From Hyphomicrobium sp. (GTDB lineage: Bacteria; Pseudomonadota; Alphaproteobacteria; Rhizobiales; Hyphomicrobiaceae), in contig JALHMJ010000013.1 in NCBI GenBank assembly GCA_022844105.1, positions 32,310-96,309 on the forward strand: DNA of 64,000 nt. Direction: 5' to 3'. The translations under genes and the position numbers were made by a program. This document shows, piece by piece, positions 28,692 to 36,765 of the stretch (position 1 is its first letter; each line of letters begins with the position of its first letter). The notes under the pieces are model-generated. The model did no database searches, was not told where the DNA came from, and saw only the letters and a list, made by a program, of their open reading frames with translations.

Positions 28692-29720
28692 ATGTCGAGC
28701 GGATTGGTCGTCGTGACCGGCGGATCGGGTTTCATCGCCAAGCATATCGTGCTGCAGCTTCTCGACTCCGGCTATAGCGTACGCGCCACGGTTCGTTCGC
28801 CAGCGCGGCAGGCGGAATTGCGGTCCGCCATGCGGGCGCATGCGCGTGATGCATACGGTGTCGACCACCGGCTCAGCTTCGCACAGCTTGATCTCGACAA
28901 CGACGACGGCTGGGAGGCAGCATTAGCCGGCACCAACGCACTAATCCATACGGCTTCGCCCTTTCCGCTCGTGCAGCCCAGGGATGAGAACGATGTCATT
29001 CGGCCGGCGGTCGAGGGAACTCTCAGAGCCTTGCGCGCGGCAAAGAAGGCTGGCGTTACGCGGGTGGTGCTGACGTCGTCTGGCCTTGCGGTGATGCTCG
29101 CCAACAAGGGCAGCAATGCCGCACGCGACGAGAGCGACTGGAGCGATGTCAACGATCCGCGCGCGAATCCCTATGCCAAATCGAAGACGCTCGCCGAGCG
29201 GGCGGCGTGGCGGTACGTCGAGACAGACGCACCCGAAACACAACTAACCGTCATCAATCCGGGCTTCGTTATTGGCGCTCCCCTGGATACGGCTTTCGGC
29301 ACGTCGCTGCGGGTCATTCAGCGCATCCTTGAAGCGAAAGATCCGATGTTGCCGAACTTCGGCTTTCCCGTCGTCGATGTGCGCGACATCGCAGCCATGC
29401 ATGTCGCTGCGCTGACGCGACCGGGCACAGCCGGTAAGCGCTATCTCGGCGGCGATGAATTCGTATGGTTTCCGCAAATGGCGCAAATTCTCAAAGGCGC
29501 ATTTCCCGAACGCGGAATCGTCACGCGGCGGGCGCCGAATTTCATTATTCGGGTCTTGGCGCTCTTCGACAAGGAAATCGGCACCATCATTCCAAATCTC
29601 GACGATCGCATCGATGTAACTGCGGATCGAGCGCGACGAGAACTGGACATGACTTTCAGGCCGGCAGCCGATGCCATCGTTTCGGCGGGCCGCTATATCA
29701 TCGACAACAAACTCGTCTAG
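28692..29720 (+). CDS. NAD(P)-dependent aldehyde reductase/epimerase (extended SDR, dihydroflavonol-4-reductase-like)
   Basis: This 342-residue protein has the Rossmann motif VVVTGGSGFIAKHIV at residues 5-19 (TGGSGFIA variant of TGxxGxxG) and the SDR catalytic YAKSK around residue 158, preceded by VVLTSSGLAVM carrying the catalytic serine. The C-terminal half matches the extended-SDR group that reduces aldehydes or ketones (NFGFPVVDVRDIAAMHVAAL). It lies between the RND adaptor (13 bases) and the RND pump (21 bases) in the same operon. That is an unusual place for a reductase and suggests that the pump's substrate, or a reactive carbonyl, is metabolised as well as exported (inference). Confidence 0.88.
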   Translation: MSSGLVVVTGGSGFIAKHIVLQLLDSGYSVRATVRSPARQAELRSAMRAHARDAYGVDHRLSFAQLDLDNDDGWEAALAGTNALIHTASPFPLVQPRDENDVIRPAVEGTLRALRAAKKAGVTRVVLTSSGLAVMLANKGSNAARDESDWSDVNDPRANPYAKSKTLAERAAWRYVETDAPETQLTVINPGFVIGAPLDTAFGTSLRVIQRILEAKDPMLPNFGFPVVDVRDIAAMHVAALTRPGTAGKRYLGGDEFVWFPQMAQILKGAFPERGIVTRRAPNFIIRVLALFDKEIGTIIPNLDDRIDVTADRARRELDMTFRPAADAIVSAGRYIIDNKLV

Positions 29721-29741
29721 CCGCGCAGGCGGGAGGTCTAA

Positions 29742-32700
29742 ATGAATTTCAATCTTTCGGCCATCGCCGTGCGCAATCCGGCCGTGGTTTTGTTTTTCAT
29801 CATTGCGATCGGCTTGAGCGGTGCTTTCGCATATTTTCATTTGGGGCGCGCCGAAGATCCGAATTTCACCATCAAAACGATGGTGGTGCAGACGTATTGG
29901 CCGGGTGCCGCGGCCGATGACTTGCAGCGGCTCGTTGCCGAACCACTCGAAAAGCGTCTGCAGGAAATGCCTGAGCTCGATTACGTGCGGACGTATTCGC
30001 GCCCCGGCCAGACGATCATGCAAGTCCAGCTCAAAGATAGCGTGCGCGGGCGAGCCGCATCGGACGCCTGGTATCAGGTTCGCAAGAAACTGAGTGATAG
30101 CCGCATCGAGCTGCCGCAAGGCGTGCTGGGACCGTTTTTCAACGACGAATATGGGGACGTTTTCTCGGCCGTCTATATGCTGTCCGGTGAAGGAGCCACG
30201 CGCGCCGATCTGAAACGGCAAGCCGAAGTTGTGCGCCGCGCCCTACTCAGGGTTCCGGACGTGGCGAAAGTCGTCCTTGTTGGAGATGTGCCGGAACGCA
30301 TTTTTGTTGAAATCAGCTACCGAAAGCTGGCCACGCTCGGCATTCCTGCGGAAACGATCTTCAACGCCGTCGGCGAACAAAACGCTATGGTTTCCGCAGG
30401 ATCGATCGAAACGGATGCCGATCGTATCGAAGTCCGGGTCACTGGCGCTTTCAAGGGCGAAGAGGCGATTCGTGCGGTCCCGATCGAAGCCGGCGGGCGC
30501 ACCTTCCGACTCGGCGACATTGCCGAAGTGAAGCGCGGCTACGAAGATCCTGCGTCCTTCCTTGTCACCCACCGCGGCCAGCCGGCCGTGGGCGTGGCGG
30601 TGGCGATGGCTGAAAATGCCAATGTTCTCGATCTCGGGCGCAATCTTTCGGCTGCAGTCGCTACGGTCCGATCCGACATCCCCTTGGGGATCGAACTGGA
30701 GCAAATCGCGGATCAGCCGCGTGTCGTCGAAGAATCCGTCGGAGAATTTCTGACGTCGTTCGGTGAAGCCCTGGCCATCGTGCTCATCGTCAGCTTCTTC
30801 TCACTTGGCTTCCGGGCCGGCATCGTCGTTGCGCTGTCGGTTCCGCTTGTTCTGGCGATCGTGTTCGTCGTGATGTACGCCGCCGGCATGAACCTCGACC
30901 GCATTACACTTGGCGCGCTCATCATCGCCCTCGGGCTCCTCGTTGACGATGCCATCATTGCTGTCGAAATGATGGTCGTGAAAATCGAGGAAGGCTTCGA
31001 CCGCATCAGTGCTGCCGCTTTTGCGTGGCAATCGACGGCATTTCCAATGCTGACCGGTACACTTGTCACGGCAGTCGGATTTCTTCCGGTGGGGTTTGCG
31101 AAATCAACGGCGGGTGAATATGCCGGCAACATTTTTTGGATCGTCGGGCTGGCACTGATCGTCTCGTGGATCGTGGCTGTTGTCTTTGCTCCATATCTGG
31201 GAACCCGGCTTCTGTCGGAGAAAATCGGCAGCCACGCTGCGCATGGATATGACAGCCGCGCTTACACGGCGTTGCGGGGGACGATCAACTGGTCTTTGCG
31301 CTATCGCTGGACGGTGATAACCGCGACCGTCCTCTCATTCATCGCCGCAATCGGCGGCATGGCGTTCGTGCAGCAGCAATTCTTCCCGACGTCGTCTCGC
31401 CCTGAGCTCTTCATCGAAGTCCGGATGCCGGAAGGCACATCGATCGAGGCAACGGCAAAGGCTGCGGCCGACGCGGAAAAACTATTGGCCGGCGATAGCG
31501 ATGTCGTCACCTACACGACTTATGTCGGTCAGGGCAGCCCGCGGTTCTTCCTCGCCCTCAATCCCGTACTTCCCAACCCAAGCTTTGCTTTGACCGTGAT
31601 CATGACCAAGGATGCGGAGGCGCGCGAAAGGCTAAAAAGCAAACTCGAAAGCGCTATCGCCGATGGCGCGGTTCCTCAGGCCCGCGTTCGCATCGACAGA
31701 TTGAATTTCGGCCCACCGGTCGGATTTCCCGTCCAGTTCCGCGTTGTTGGCGAAGATCCGCTACGGGTGCGAGACGTTGCGCAGCAGGTGCTTGCACTCA
31801 TGCGAAGCGAGCCGCGCGCCGTCGATCCGCAGCTCGAATGGAACGAGCAGGTCAAGAACATCACGCTCGAAGTGGATCAGGATCGCGCGCGCGCGTTCGG
31901 CCTCAACTCGGTACAAATCTCACGAACGCTGCAATCACTCTTGTCGGGCGCGACCATCTCGGAATACCGGGAAGGCATCGAGGTGATCGATGTCGTGGTC
32001 AGGGCAGCGCCGGGCGAGCGGCTCGATCCTGGCCGAATTGGCGATCTCACGATTTTGACCCGCAGCGGGACGGCCGTGCCGTTGCGGCAGGTTGCGACGT
32101 TGAAGGTCGGTTTTGAAGAACCAATCTTGTGGCGGCGCAACCGGGATCTCAATCTGACGGTTCGCTCCGACGTTGCGCCGGGTGTCCAGCCACCGACTGT
32201 TACGGCGGCACTGTTGCCGAAGCTTGCCGCGCTGCAATCGACGCTTCCGGCCGGCTATCGTATCGACATTGGCGGAGCGGTGGAGGAAAGCGAGAAGGCC
32301 AACATCGCGCTGTTCAAGATTTTCCCGGTCATGCTGGTGGCGATGTTGACGATCCTGATGCTACAGCTACGCAGCTTTTCTAAATTGCTTCTGGTGTTTT
32401 CAACCGCGCCTCTTGGATTGATAGGCGCAGTCGCCGCCCTGCTCGCCTTCAATGCGCCGTTCGGGTTCGTGGCACTTTTGGGCGTCATCGCGCTTGCCGG
32501 CATGATCATGCGCAACACTGTTATTCTCGTCGATCAGATCGATCACGATCTGGCGGCGGGACTGCCACCTTGGGACGCCATCGTCGAGAGCACCGTGCGC
32601 CGCGCACGGCCCGTCATTCTGACGGCTTTGGCCGCCATCCTTGCCATGATTCCGCTGGCGCGCAGCGTGTTCTGGGGACCGATGGCCATCAGCATGATGG

Positions 32701-32843
32701 GTGGACTTCTGGTGGCGACGGTTTTGACGCTCATCTTCCTGCCGGCACTCTATGCGGCCTGGTTCCGGGTTCGACAGGGCAAACCCGGAACTGTCTCTGC
32801 TAAGCCAGCGATCGCGCCGCTTATGTTGCATGCGGCAGAGTAG
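29742..32843 (+). CDS. RND-family efflux pump inner-membrane subunit (AcrB/HAE1-like)
   Basis: This 1033-residue pump has the standard 12-helix RND architecture: a first helix (AVVLFFIIAIGLSGAFAYF), a porter domain, and a helix 2-6 cluster with LGLLVDDAIIAVEMMVVKIE, where the proton-relay aspartates of helix 4 sit. A second periplasmic loop and the C-terminal helix block (VALLGVIALAGMIMRNTVIL) complete it. The N-terminal phrase HLGRAEDPNFTIKTMVVQ and the internal GEQNAMVSAG are typical of the multidrug HAE1 branch. The ribosome site is GGGAGG. Its adaptor is the first gene of the operon; the outer-membrane channel must come from elsewhere (the TolC at 14.4-15.8 kb is one candidate). Confidence 0.93.
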   Translation: MNFNLSAIAVRNPAVVLFFIIAIGLSGAFAYFHLGRAEDPNFTIKTMVVQTYWPGAAADDLQRLVAEPLEKRLQEMPELDYVRTYSRPGQTIMQVQLKDSVRGRAASDAWYQVRKKLSDSRIELPQGVLGPFFNDEYGDVFSAVYMLSGEGATRADLKRQAEVVRRALLRVPDVAKVVLVGDVPERIFVEISYRKLATLGIPAETIFNAVGEQNAMVSAGSIETDADRIEVRVTGAFKGEEAIRAVPIEAGGRTFRLGDIAEVKRGYEDPASFLVTHRGQPAVGVAVAMAENANVLDLGRNLSAAVATVRSDIPLGIELEQIADQPRVVEESVGEFLTSFGEALAIVLIVSFFSLGFRAGIVVALSVPLVLAIVFVVMYAAGMNLDRITLGALIIALGLLVDDAIIAVEMMVVKIEEGFDRISAAAFAWQSTAFPMLTGTLVTAVGFLPVGFAKSTAGEYAGNIFWIVGLALIVSWIVAVVFAPYLGTRLLSEKIGSHAAHGYDSRAYTALRGTINWSLRYRWTVITATVLSFIAAIGGMAFVQQQFFPTSSRPELFIEVRMPEGTSIEATAKAAADAEKLLAGDSDVVTYTTYVGQGSPRFFLALNPVLPNPSFALTVIMTKDAEARERLKSKLESAIADGAVPQARVRIDRLNFGPPVGFPVQFRVVGEDPLRVRDVAQQVLALMRSEPRAVDPQLEWNEQVKNITLEVDQDRARAFGLNSVQISRTLQSLLSGATISEYREGIEVIDVVVRAAPGERLDPGRIGDLTILTRSGTAVPLRQVATLKVGFEEPILWRRNRDLNLTVRSDVAPGVQPPTVTAALLPKLAALQSTLPAGYRIDIGGAVEESEKANIALFKIFPVMLVAMLTILMLQLRSFSKLLLVFSTAPLGLIGAVAALLAFNAPFGFVALLGVIALAGMIMRNTVILVDQIDHDLAAGLPPWDAIVESTVRRARPVILTALAAILAMIPLARSVFWGPMAISMMGGLLVATVLTLIFLPALYAAWFRVRQGKPGTVSAKPAIAPLMLHAAE

Positions 32844-32869
32844 GACAGCAGCGACAGCGGCGACAGCAA

Positions 32870-33496
32870 TTAGTGGTGATTAGCGGACCCCGTCGCTATG
32901 CCGGGCCGCAAGAGAGCGACGATATTTTTGGCATACTCTGCATCAGACTTGTAGACCGTTCCGGAAAGGAAGCGATACCAGAACGCGCCGTGAATCATGT
33001 GCGCCAGTGCGTCGAAATCGATATCCTCACGAATTTGTCCGAGCGCAATGCCGTGGCGGAACGCGCGGCGCAATGCTTCGCACCGAACCCGATGAACGTT
33101 CTCATAAAGTTTGCGCCGGAACTCCGGATCGTACTGAGCCTCCGCGATCAAACTGCGCAGGCCTTTCGAGACGAGGGGAGCGCTCATGAATGTGAAATGT
33201 CGCGCGATATCTTGTTCAAGATCGGCAAAGGCGTCGGCAGTCTGAATGACCGGCGGCATAGCCTTCAGAGAATGTAGCGTGAAGGTATCAAGCACAAGAT
33301 CGGCTTTGGTTGGCCACCAGCGATAGATCGACTGTTTTCCGACCTTGGCGCGGGCCGCTATTTTTTCAATCGTGACATCGGGGTAGTTTTCGCTACCGAC
33401 AAGTTCGATGGTCGCGTCCATGATGGCGCGTTGGGTCGCGTCACTACGCGGGCGTCCAGGCGCACGCTTGCCGACTGTCGCCGCTTCCGATGTCAT
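32870..33496 (-). CDS. TetR/AcrR-family regulator
   Basis: This 208-residue regulator starts at ATG 33494-33496, with CAGGAG nine bases upstream; a longer frame to 33586 lacks a clear ribosome site. The HTH is RAIMDATIELVGSENYPDVT then IEKIAARAKVGKQSIYRWWP; the IYRWWP recognition helix is typical of the TetR_C_11 subgroup. It converges on the RND pump gene and is a second TetR in this locus. An ATACG-AAA-CGTAT inverted repeat lies 35 bases upstream of its start, and the same ATACGAAACG core recurs upstream of the two small peptide genes. I infer that it controls itself and those genes. Confidence 0.88.
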   Translation of the reverse strand: MTSEAATVGKRAPGRPRSDATQRAIMDATIELVGSENYPDVTIEKIAARAKVGKQSIYRWWPTKADLVLDTFTLHSLKAMPPVIQTADAFADLEQDIARHFTFMSAPLVSKGLRSLIAEAQYDPEFRRKLYENVHRVRCEALRRAFRHGIALGQIREDIDFDALAHMIHGAFWYRFLSGTVYKSDAEYAKNIVALLRPGIATGSANHH

Positions 33497-33530
33497 GGCC
33501 GGTTGCTCCTGATTGCGAAGCCGATTCACA

Positions 33531-33543
33531 ATACGAAACGTAT
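33531..33543. promoter_or_regulatory. Inverted repeat ATACG-N3-CGTAT, probable autoregulatory site of the second TetR
   Basis: The perfect 5+5 inverted repeat around AAA lies 35-47 bases upstream of the TetR start codon. The 10-mer ATACGAAACG of this site occurs again (other strand) at about 34289-34298, in front of the duplicated peptide genes. Confidence 0.55.
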
Positions 33544-33814
33544 CGGATGGAAAACACTTGTCCAAGATTACTTTGTGCTGTGTCATCGGATTGCCAAGGG
33601 TTCTCTAAAGTTGGTGGTCGACGACGCGCACAACGACGCCACCCTGAATCACTTTGTTTTCAGAGTGCGTCGTGATTCACCGCCACATGTCTTTTTTCGA
33701 GGCGGTTGGTCAGCGCTGGCGAGAAAGGCAAAGCCTTGAACTCGCACAGGCTCTAGGGATCAAACCTGATAACAATCGTCCACTTCATTGGACGCATCAT
33801 TGAGTCGTCGCGGC

Positions 33815-33835
33815 GGCGGGGCTGATGGCCCCGCC
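33815..33835 (-). terminator. GC-rich hairpin downstream of the small peptide genes
   Basis: GGCGGGGC (33815-33822) and GCCCCGCC (33828-33835) are exact reverse complements around a 5-base loop, 20 bases past the stop of the last peptide gene. No T-run follows on the minus strand, so it may act as a weak terminator or as a 3'-end stabilising structure. Confidence 0.45.
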
Positions 33836-33855
33836 CTTACGTGTGGCGCATCAGC

Positions 33856-33990
33856 TTACGAGCCGTATGCGGTGCCGAGGTAGCCATGGACCGTGAAGTC
33901 GTTGGCGCCGTTGATCGGAGCGGCATTGGCCGTGGCGGCTACGCTGAGAACGCCGAGGGCGAGAATTGCGGTGGCGATGATCTTGGTCAT
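33856..33990 (-). CDS. Small secreted peptide, copy 1 (44 residues)
   Basis: The gene runs from ATG (33988-33990) to TAA (33856-33858) and is preceded by GGAGA 7 bases upstream. The product has a textbook signal peptide (MTKIIATAILALGVLSVAA ending ATANA) and a mature part of about 21 residues (begins APINGAND, ends YLGTAYGS) that is Gly/Tyr-rich with no Cys. It is nearly identical to the neighbouring copy: only residues 8-9 of the signal peptide differ, and one further DNA change I noticed in the mature part is silent. The frame is too short for most gene callers. I do not recognise a family. Conserved residues with silent differences indicate selection for a real peptide. Confidence 0.7.
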   Translation of the reverse strand: MTKIIATAILALGVLSVAATANAAPINGANDFTVHGYLGTAYGS

Positions 33991-34040
33991 TGGAGGTCTC
34001 CTGATGGGGTTTGGGTCTGGGTTGATTTGGTCGGGGTGGC

Positions 34041-34175
34041 TTACGAGCCGTATGCGGTGCCGAGGTAGCCATGGACCGTGAAGTCGTTGGCGCCGTTGAT
34101 GGGAGCGGCATTGGCCGTGGCGGCTACGCTGAGAACGCCGAGGGCGAGAACGACAGTTGCGATGATCTTGGTCAT
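34041..34175 (-). CDS. Small secreted peptide, copy 2 (44 residues)
   Basis: The start is ATG at 34173-34175 and the stop TAA at 34041-34043; GGAGA precedes the start at the same distance as in copy 1. The signal peptide is MTKIIATVVLALGVLSVAA; the mature part has the same amino-acid sequence as copy 1. A longer frame to 34301 exists, but the signal peptide and ribosome site fix the start here. It is the promoter-proximal copy, with the TetR-like inverted repeat about 105-120 bases upstream. The function is unknown. A secreted or periplasmic stress-induced peptide controlled by the nearby TetR is an inference. Confidence 0.72.
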   Translation of the reverse strand: MTKIIATVVLALGVLSVAATANAAPINGANDFTVHGYLGTAYGS

Positions 34176-34279
34176 TGGAAGTCTCCTGGGGTTGAAGGTC
34201 GGCCTGAGTGGTTGGGCCAGCGCTTCTTGCCGCCAGCCATGAATAGAAACTAGACGTATCGGTTCGAAATGTAAATAAG

Positions 34280-34299
34280 GAAACGGATCGTTTCGTATC
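34280..34299. promoter_or_regulatory. Probable TetR operator upstream of the peptide genes
   Basis: GAAACG (34280-34285) and CGTTTC (34289-34294) form a perfect inverted repeat with a 3-base spacer, overlapping CGTTTCGTAT, which is the reverse complement of the core of the site in front of the second TetR gene. A CGTATCGG half-site at about 34256-34263 also matches bases 33539-33546. The surrounding 60 bases are AT-rich, as expected of a promoter. Confidence 0.5.
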
Positions 34300-34531
34300 A
34301 CAAAATCGTGATCAGGCTTTGCCGCGGCAAGAAAGCGACCATCTCGACAGCCAACCTGCTGTTAAGAATTATAAAAATGTGCTGACGGGATGTGACGGCG
34401 GCGAGAGAACAGCGCGCACCGCTCAAACGAATGAAGTCAGGCTCCCGCATCAATGCCCGGCATCAACGCATGAAAGCGTCGGAGGAAACGCTCAGTCAGT
34501 TCGCTGCAGAGGTGCTGCATTAAAACGTGAA

Positions 34532-34551
34532 CCCGGCCCCTGGTGGCCGGG
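34532..34551 (-). terminator. Perfect hairpin CCCGGCC-N6-GGCCGGG
   Basis: The 7-bp GC stem is followed on the minus strand by TTCACGTTTT, giving a terminator-like shape for minus-strand transcripts. It lies 20 bases past the stop of a minus-strand Glu/Ala-rich open frame, which is the main hint that this frame was once part of a gene. Confidence 0.45.
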
Positions 34552-34570
34552 TCCGATCGTGTTCTGCTGA

Positions 34571-34927
34571 CTAGTTGATCGAGGCCGTCGGCTCGCCGTG
34601 CTCTTCACAATTTTCAGAAATAACCGCGGTATCGGGATTACTTGGCGGGCCGATTGATGGACTTGCGTCCAGCACTTCGGCTTCCGCGGCGGCAACGCCA
34701 TCTTGTGCTTCGGCTGAGGCTTCTTCATTGACTAATTCAGTCGAACTCTCTTCGTGCGCTTCGCTGATAGATGCGATCTCGTTTGCGGACGACGAAGGAT
34801 CTGCACAAGCGGCCTCCTCAGGTTCGGCGGCAGCTGGCAGTGCGTCGGCCGTGGCGGTGGCTGTGGATGGTCGTTGATGCAGGATGCGGCCGAACCCGAG
34901 CGATACATCGAAACCTGGCGCGAAGCC
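34571..34927 (-). pseudogene. Possible remnant of a Glu/Ala-rich acidic protein (no start codon)
   Basis: The minus-strand frame is open from just after a TGA (34928-34930) to TAG at 34571-34573 and encodes about 117 residues, very rich in Ala and Glu, ending CEEHGEPTASIN. A terminator-like hairpin follows. No ATG, GTG or TTG lies at the upstream end, so a start is missing, probably lost when the upstream DNA was replaced. The plus-strand alternative (34575-34877) is equally low in complexity and starts with TTG. Low confidence; I cannot assign a family. Confidence 0.25.
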
Positions 34928-35062
34928 TCATGGATCCAGCATCTGAGGCACCACGAGCGGGTGTCAAAAGAAGACCAGGCTATTCAAGCCAGCATCCGCC
35001 GCTTGCAGATTGACGACAAAGACCCGGTCGTGACCCACCTGGTCGCACCATCCAGGACGTGA
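34877..35062 (+). pseudogene. C-terminal fragment of an MFS exporter (MFS_3/enterobactin-exporter-like family)
   Basis: About 60 residues (AAEPERYIETWREASWIQHL then RHHERVSKEDQAIQ and DPVVTHLVAPS) match the conserved cytoplasmic tail of MFS_3 transporters, where D-P-x-R-F-x-E-x-x-x-x-x-S-W-x-x-H-L-R-Q-H-x-R-x-T is followed by a terminal H-L-I-A. No transmembrane helices precede it; upstream sequence in this frame is unrelated. The rest of the transporter gene has been deleted. This marks the interval as a site of past rearrangement. Confidence 0.65.
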
Positions 35063-35565
35063 CGGCAGACATGGATTGAGGCGCATATTTCGAGTGCCTA
35101 TAGATTTCTGCTTTTGGCCCTTGCAGACTCCTGGTCACGGCAGCTCGATGTCGGAAATCCCATGACAACCGGTCATGACGGGACGGCATACACGCCGCTG
35201 AGGGAACACCGGACCAGCTGAGCGCGGCTACGAAACTCACTTTTGACCCGAAGTTGCCGAGCCTTCAGCGGAATTCGACTTCCTCATTCAGGGTTTACGC
35301 TGCCAAGCCGAGCATGATCGCCAAAACTTTGGATACATGATGTGAAGCGGACGACAGTTTTCGGATTGTTGACCGATTTTCCAACCGATTGATTCTTGCT
35401 GAGTTCGAACACGAACGCTGCAATTGAGCAGGGTCTTCAGACCTCAGGCGGTTCACGTCAACAAAATGATCCTGTCGACACCACGAAAACAATCATAGTA
35501 ATGACAGTCACGAAGAGCCATCGCGTGTGCTGGCTTCGAGAAATGTCTAACTCAGGGAAATCACC
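35063..35565. other. Intergenic stretch without a supported gene
   Basis: About 500 bases between the MFS fragment and the LysR gene. All open frames are short and of poor composition. The last 120 bases are AT-richer and probably carry the LysR promoter; no operator stood out. Confidence 0.5.
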
Positions 35566-36456
35566 TTGGATCTTAAAGTAATACGCTACTTTCTCATTCT
35601 GGCTGATAGCTTGAGCTTTACCAAAGCAGCCGAGCAGTTAAACATATCCCAGCCGGCGCTTACGAAAGCGATCAGAAAATTCGAAATGGAAATTGGCGGA
35701 GTTCTGATCCATCGCGATGGGAAAGACCCGCGCCTAACTGAACTCGGCCGATCCCTTCGAACGGAATTCGAGGCCATCTTAAAGAGCGTTGAGAAGGCCG
35801 AACAGCTCGCTCAGATGATTGCGACTGGCCATCAGACGACGATCAATTTCGGCGTTTCGAATACTCTTGGTCCGCTGCCAATCAGCGCCTACTTCAAGGC
35901 AGCCTTTGGGCAACTCGAAAATTCGCGCATCCTTCTTCAAGAATCGTTGTCGATGGACCTGCCAAGTCTGGTGCTCTCGGGAAGCCTGGACTGCTGCATT
36001 TGTTCCGACTGCGATATTTCTAGCCCGAAGTTGAAGATCATCCCGTTGTTTGACGAACGCCTTCTGCTGGCTTGTTCGAGTCAGCATCCCTTCGCAACAG
36101 CAACGGAGATCTCGGCCGAAGATCTGCATGAGGAACCATATCTGGATCGTCTGAACTGTGAATTCAGATTGAAGACTGCCGAGATCCTGGGCAACAGCGG
36201 CGTATTCATGAAGCCGATGTTCCAGTCCGATCGGGAAGAATGGATCCAACACCTCGTTCTTCAGGGCGTCGGTGTTGCGCTCTTGCCCGAGTTTTCTGTT
36301 CGCCTGGAGGGCGTCGTCCTCAGGCCGGTCCGCGGGCTCGATTTATCGCGCAAGGTCCAGTTCATAATCGTGTCGGGGACGCCGCCGAACAAGAACGCAA
36401 CGGTTCTTGCGGGAATCTCTTCCCAGTTCCCCTGGCCACGCTCCGACAGCAATTGA
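35566..36456 (+). CDS. LysR-family transcriptional regulator (TTG start)
   Basis: This 296-residue regulator begins LDLKVIRYFLILADSLSFTK, exactly where LysR proteins start (M-D-L-x-x-L-R-Y-F), so the TTG at 35566 is a true start, supported by AGGGA 7 bases upstream. The winged HTH is KAAEQLNISQPALTKAIRKF (20-39). The effector domain runs from about 90 to 290, with a cysteine-rich patch DCCICSDCD near residue 145 that could sense redox or metal (inference). It lies 310 bases upstream of the cytochrome P460 start on the same strand, so it may regulate that gene. Confidence 0.88.
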   Translation: MDLKVIRYFLILADSLSFTKAAEQLNISQPALTKAIRKFEMEIGGVLIHRDGKDPRLTELGRSLRTEFEAILKSVEKAEQLAQMIATGHQTTINFGVSNTLGPLPISAYFKAAFGQLENSRILLQESLSMDLPSLVLSGSLDCCICSDCDISSPKLKIIPLFDERLLLACSSQHPFATATEISAEDLHEEPYLDRLNCEFRLKTAEILGNSGVFMKPMFQSDREEWIQHLVLQGVGVALLPEFSVRLEGVVLRPVRGLDLSRKVQFIIVSGTPPNKNATVLAGISSQFPWPRSDSN

Positions 36457-36570
36457 ATTCCCAATGGTTATCAAATTCATTCCTTCTGTTGTCTTGCTGC
36501 TAACCTTGCCCGGTCGTAAGCTTATTTTCAGTACCAAAACAGACCTTTATAAAAACGGGGGAATTCGCGA

Positions 36571-36765
36571 ATGGCAAATATTGCCAGAAGAGCGCTGGTC
36601 GTGGCAACTTCCGCGCTTAGCGTTTTGGGAGTGGGATACTTTATTTCCAGTCATAATGTTGTCGCACCGGCGCAAGCGCAGGACAACGACGGCTATGAAG
36701 TCAAAATCAAGCCTGAATGGACAAAAGACGGACGTTTGAAATTCATATTTGATGGAGCGTTCGGG
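36571..36765 (+). pseudogene. N-terminal stump of a second cytochrome P460-like gene, fused in frame to the next gene
   Basis: From ATG 36571, with GGGGGA 10 bases upstream, the frame encodes an export signal (RALVVATSALSVLGVGYFIS ending APAQA) and about 22 mature residues ending KPEWTKDGRLKF. The phrase P-E-W-T-K-D-G-x-L resembles the start of some P460-family proteins. It then runs without a stop into the start of the complete P460 gene. The simplest explanation is deletion between tandem paralogues. A genuine 273-residue protein with two hydrophobic segments is the alternative. Confidence 0.5.

Larger units (their letters stand above)
33854..34187. repeat. Tandem duplication of about 148 bp, period 185 bp, covering the peptide genes
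   Basis: The block containing the whole peptide gene and its ribosome site (about 33854-34002) recurs at about 34039-34187 with only scattered substitutions. The 37 bases between copies and the flanks outside do not match, so the duplication boundaries fall close to the coding unit. Confidence 0.85.

Noticed and set aside
34575..34877. Plus-strand 100-codon Ser/Ala-rich frame with TTG start
   Set aside because: Low complexity, no ribosome site; the minus strand with a hairpin after its stop is at least as likely, so neither is called as a functional gene.
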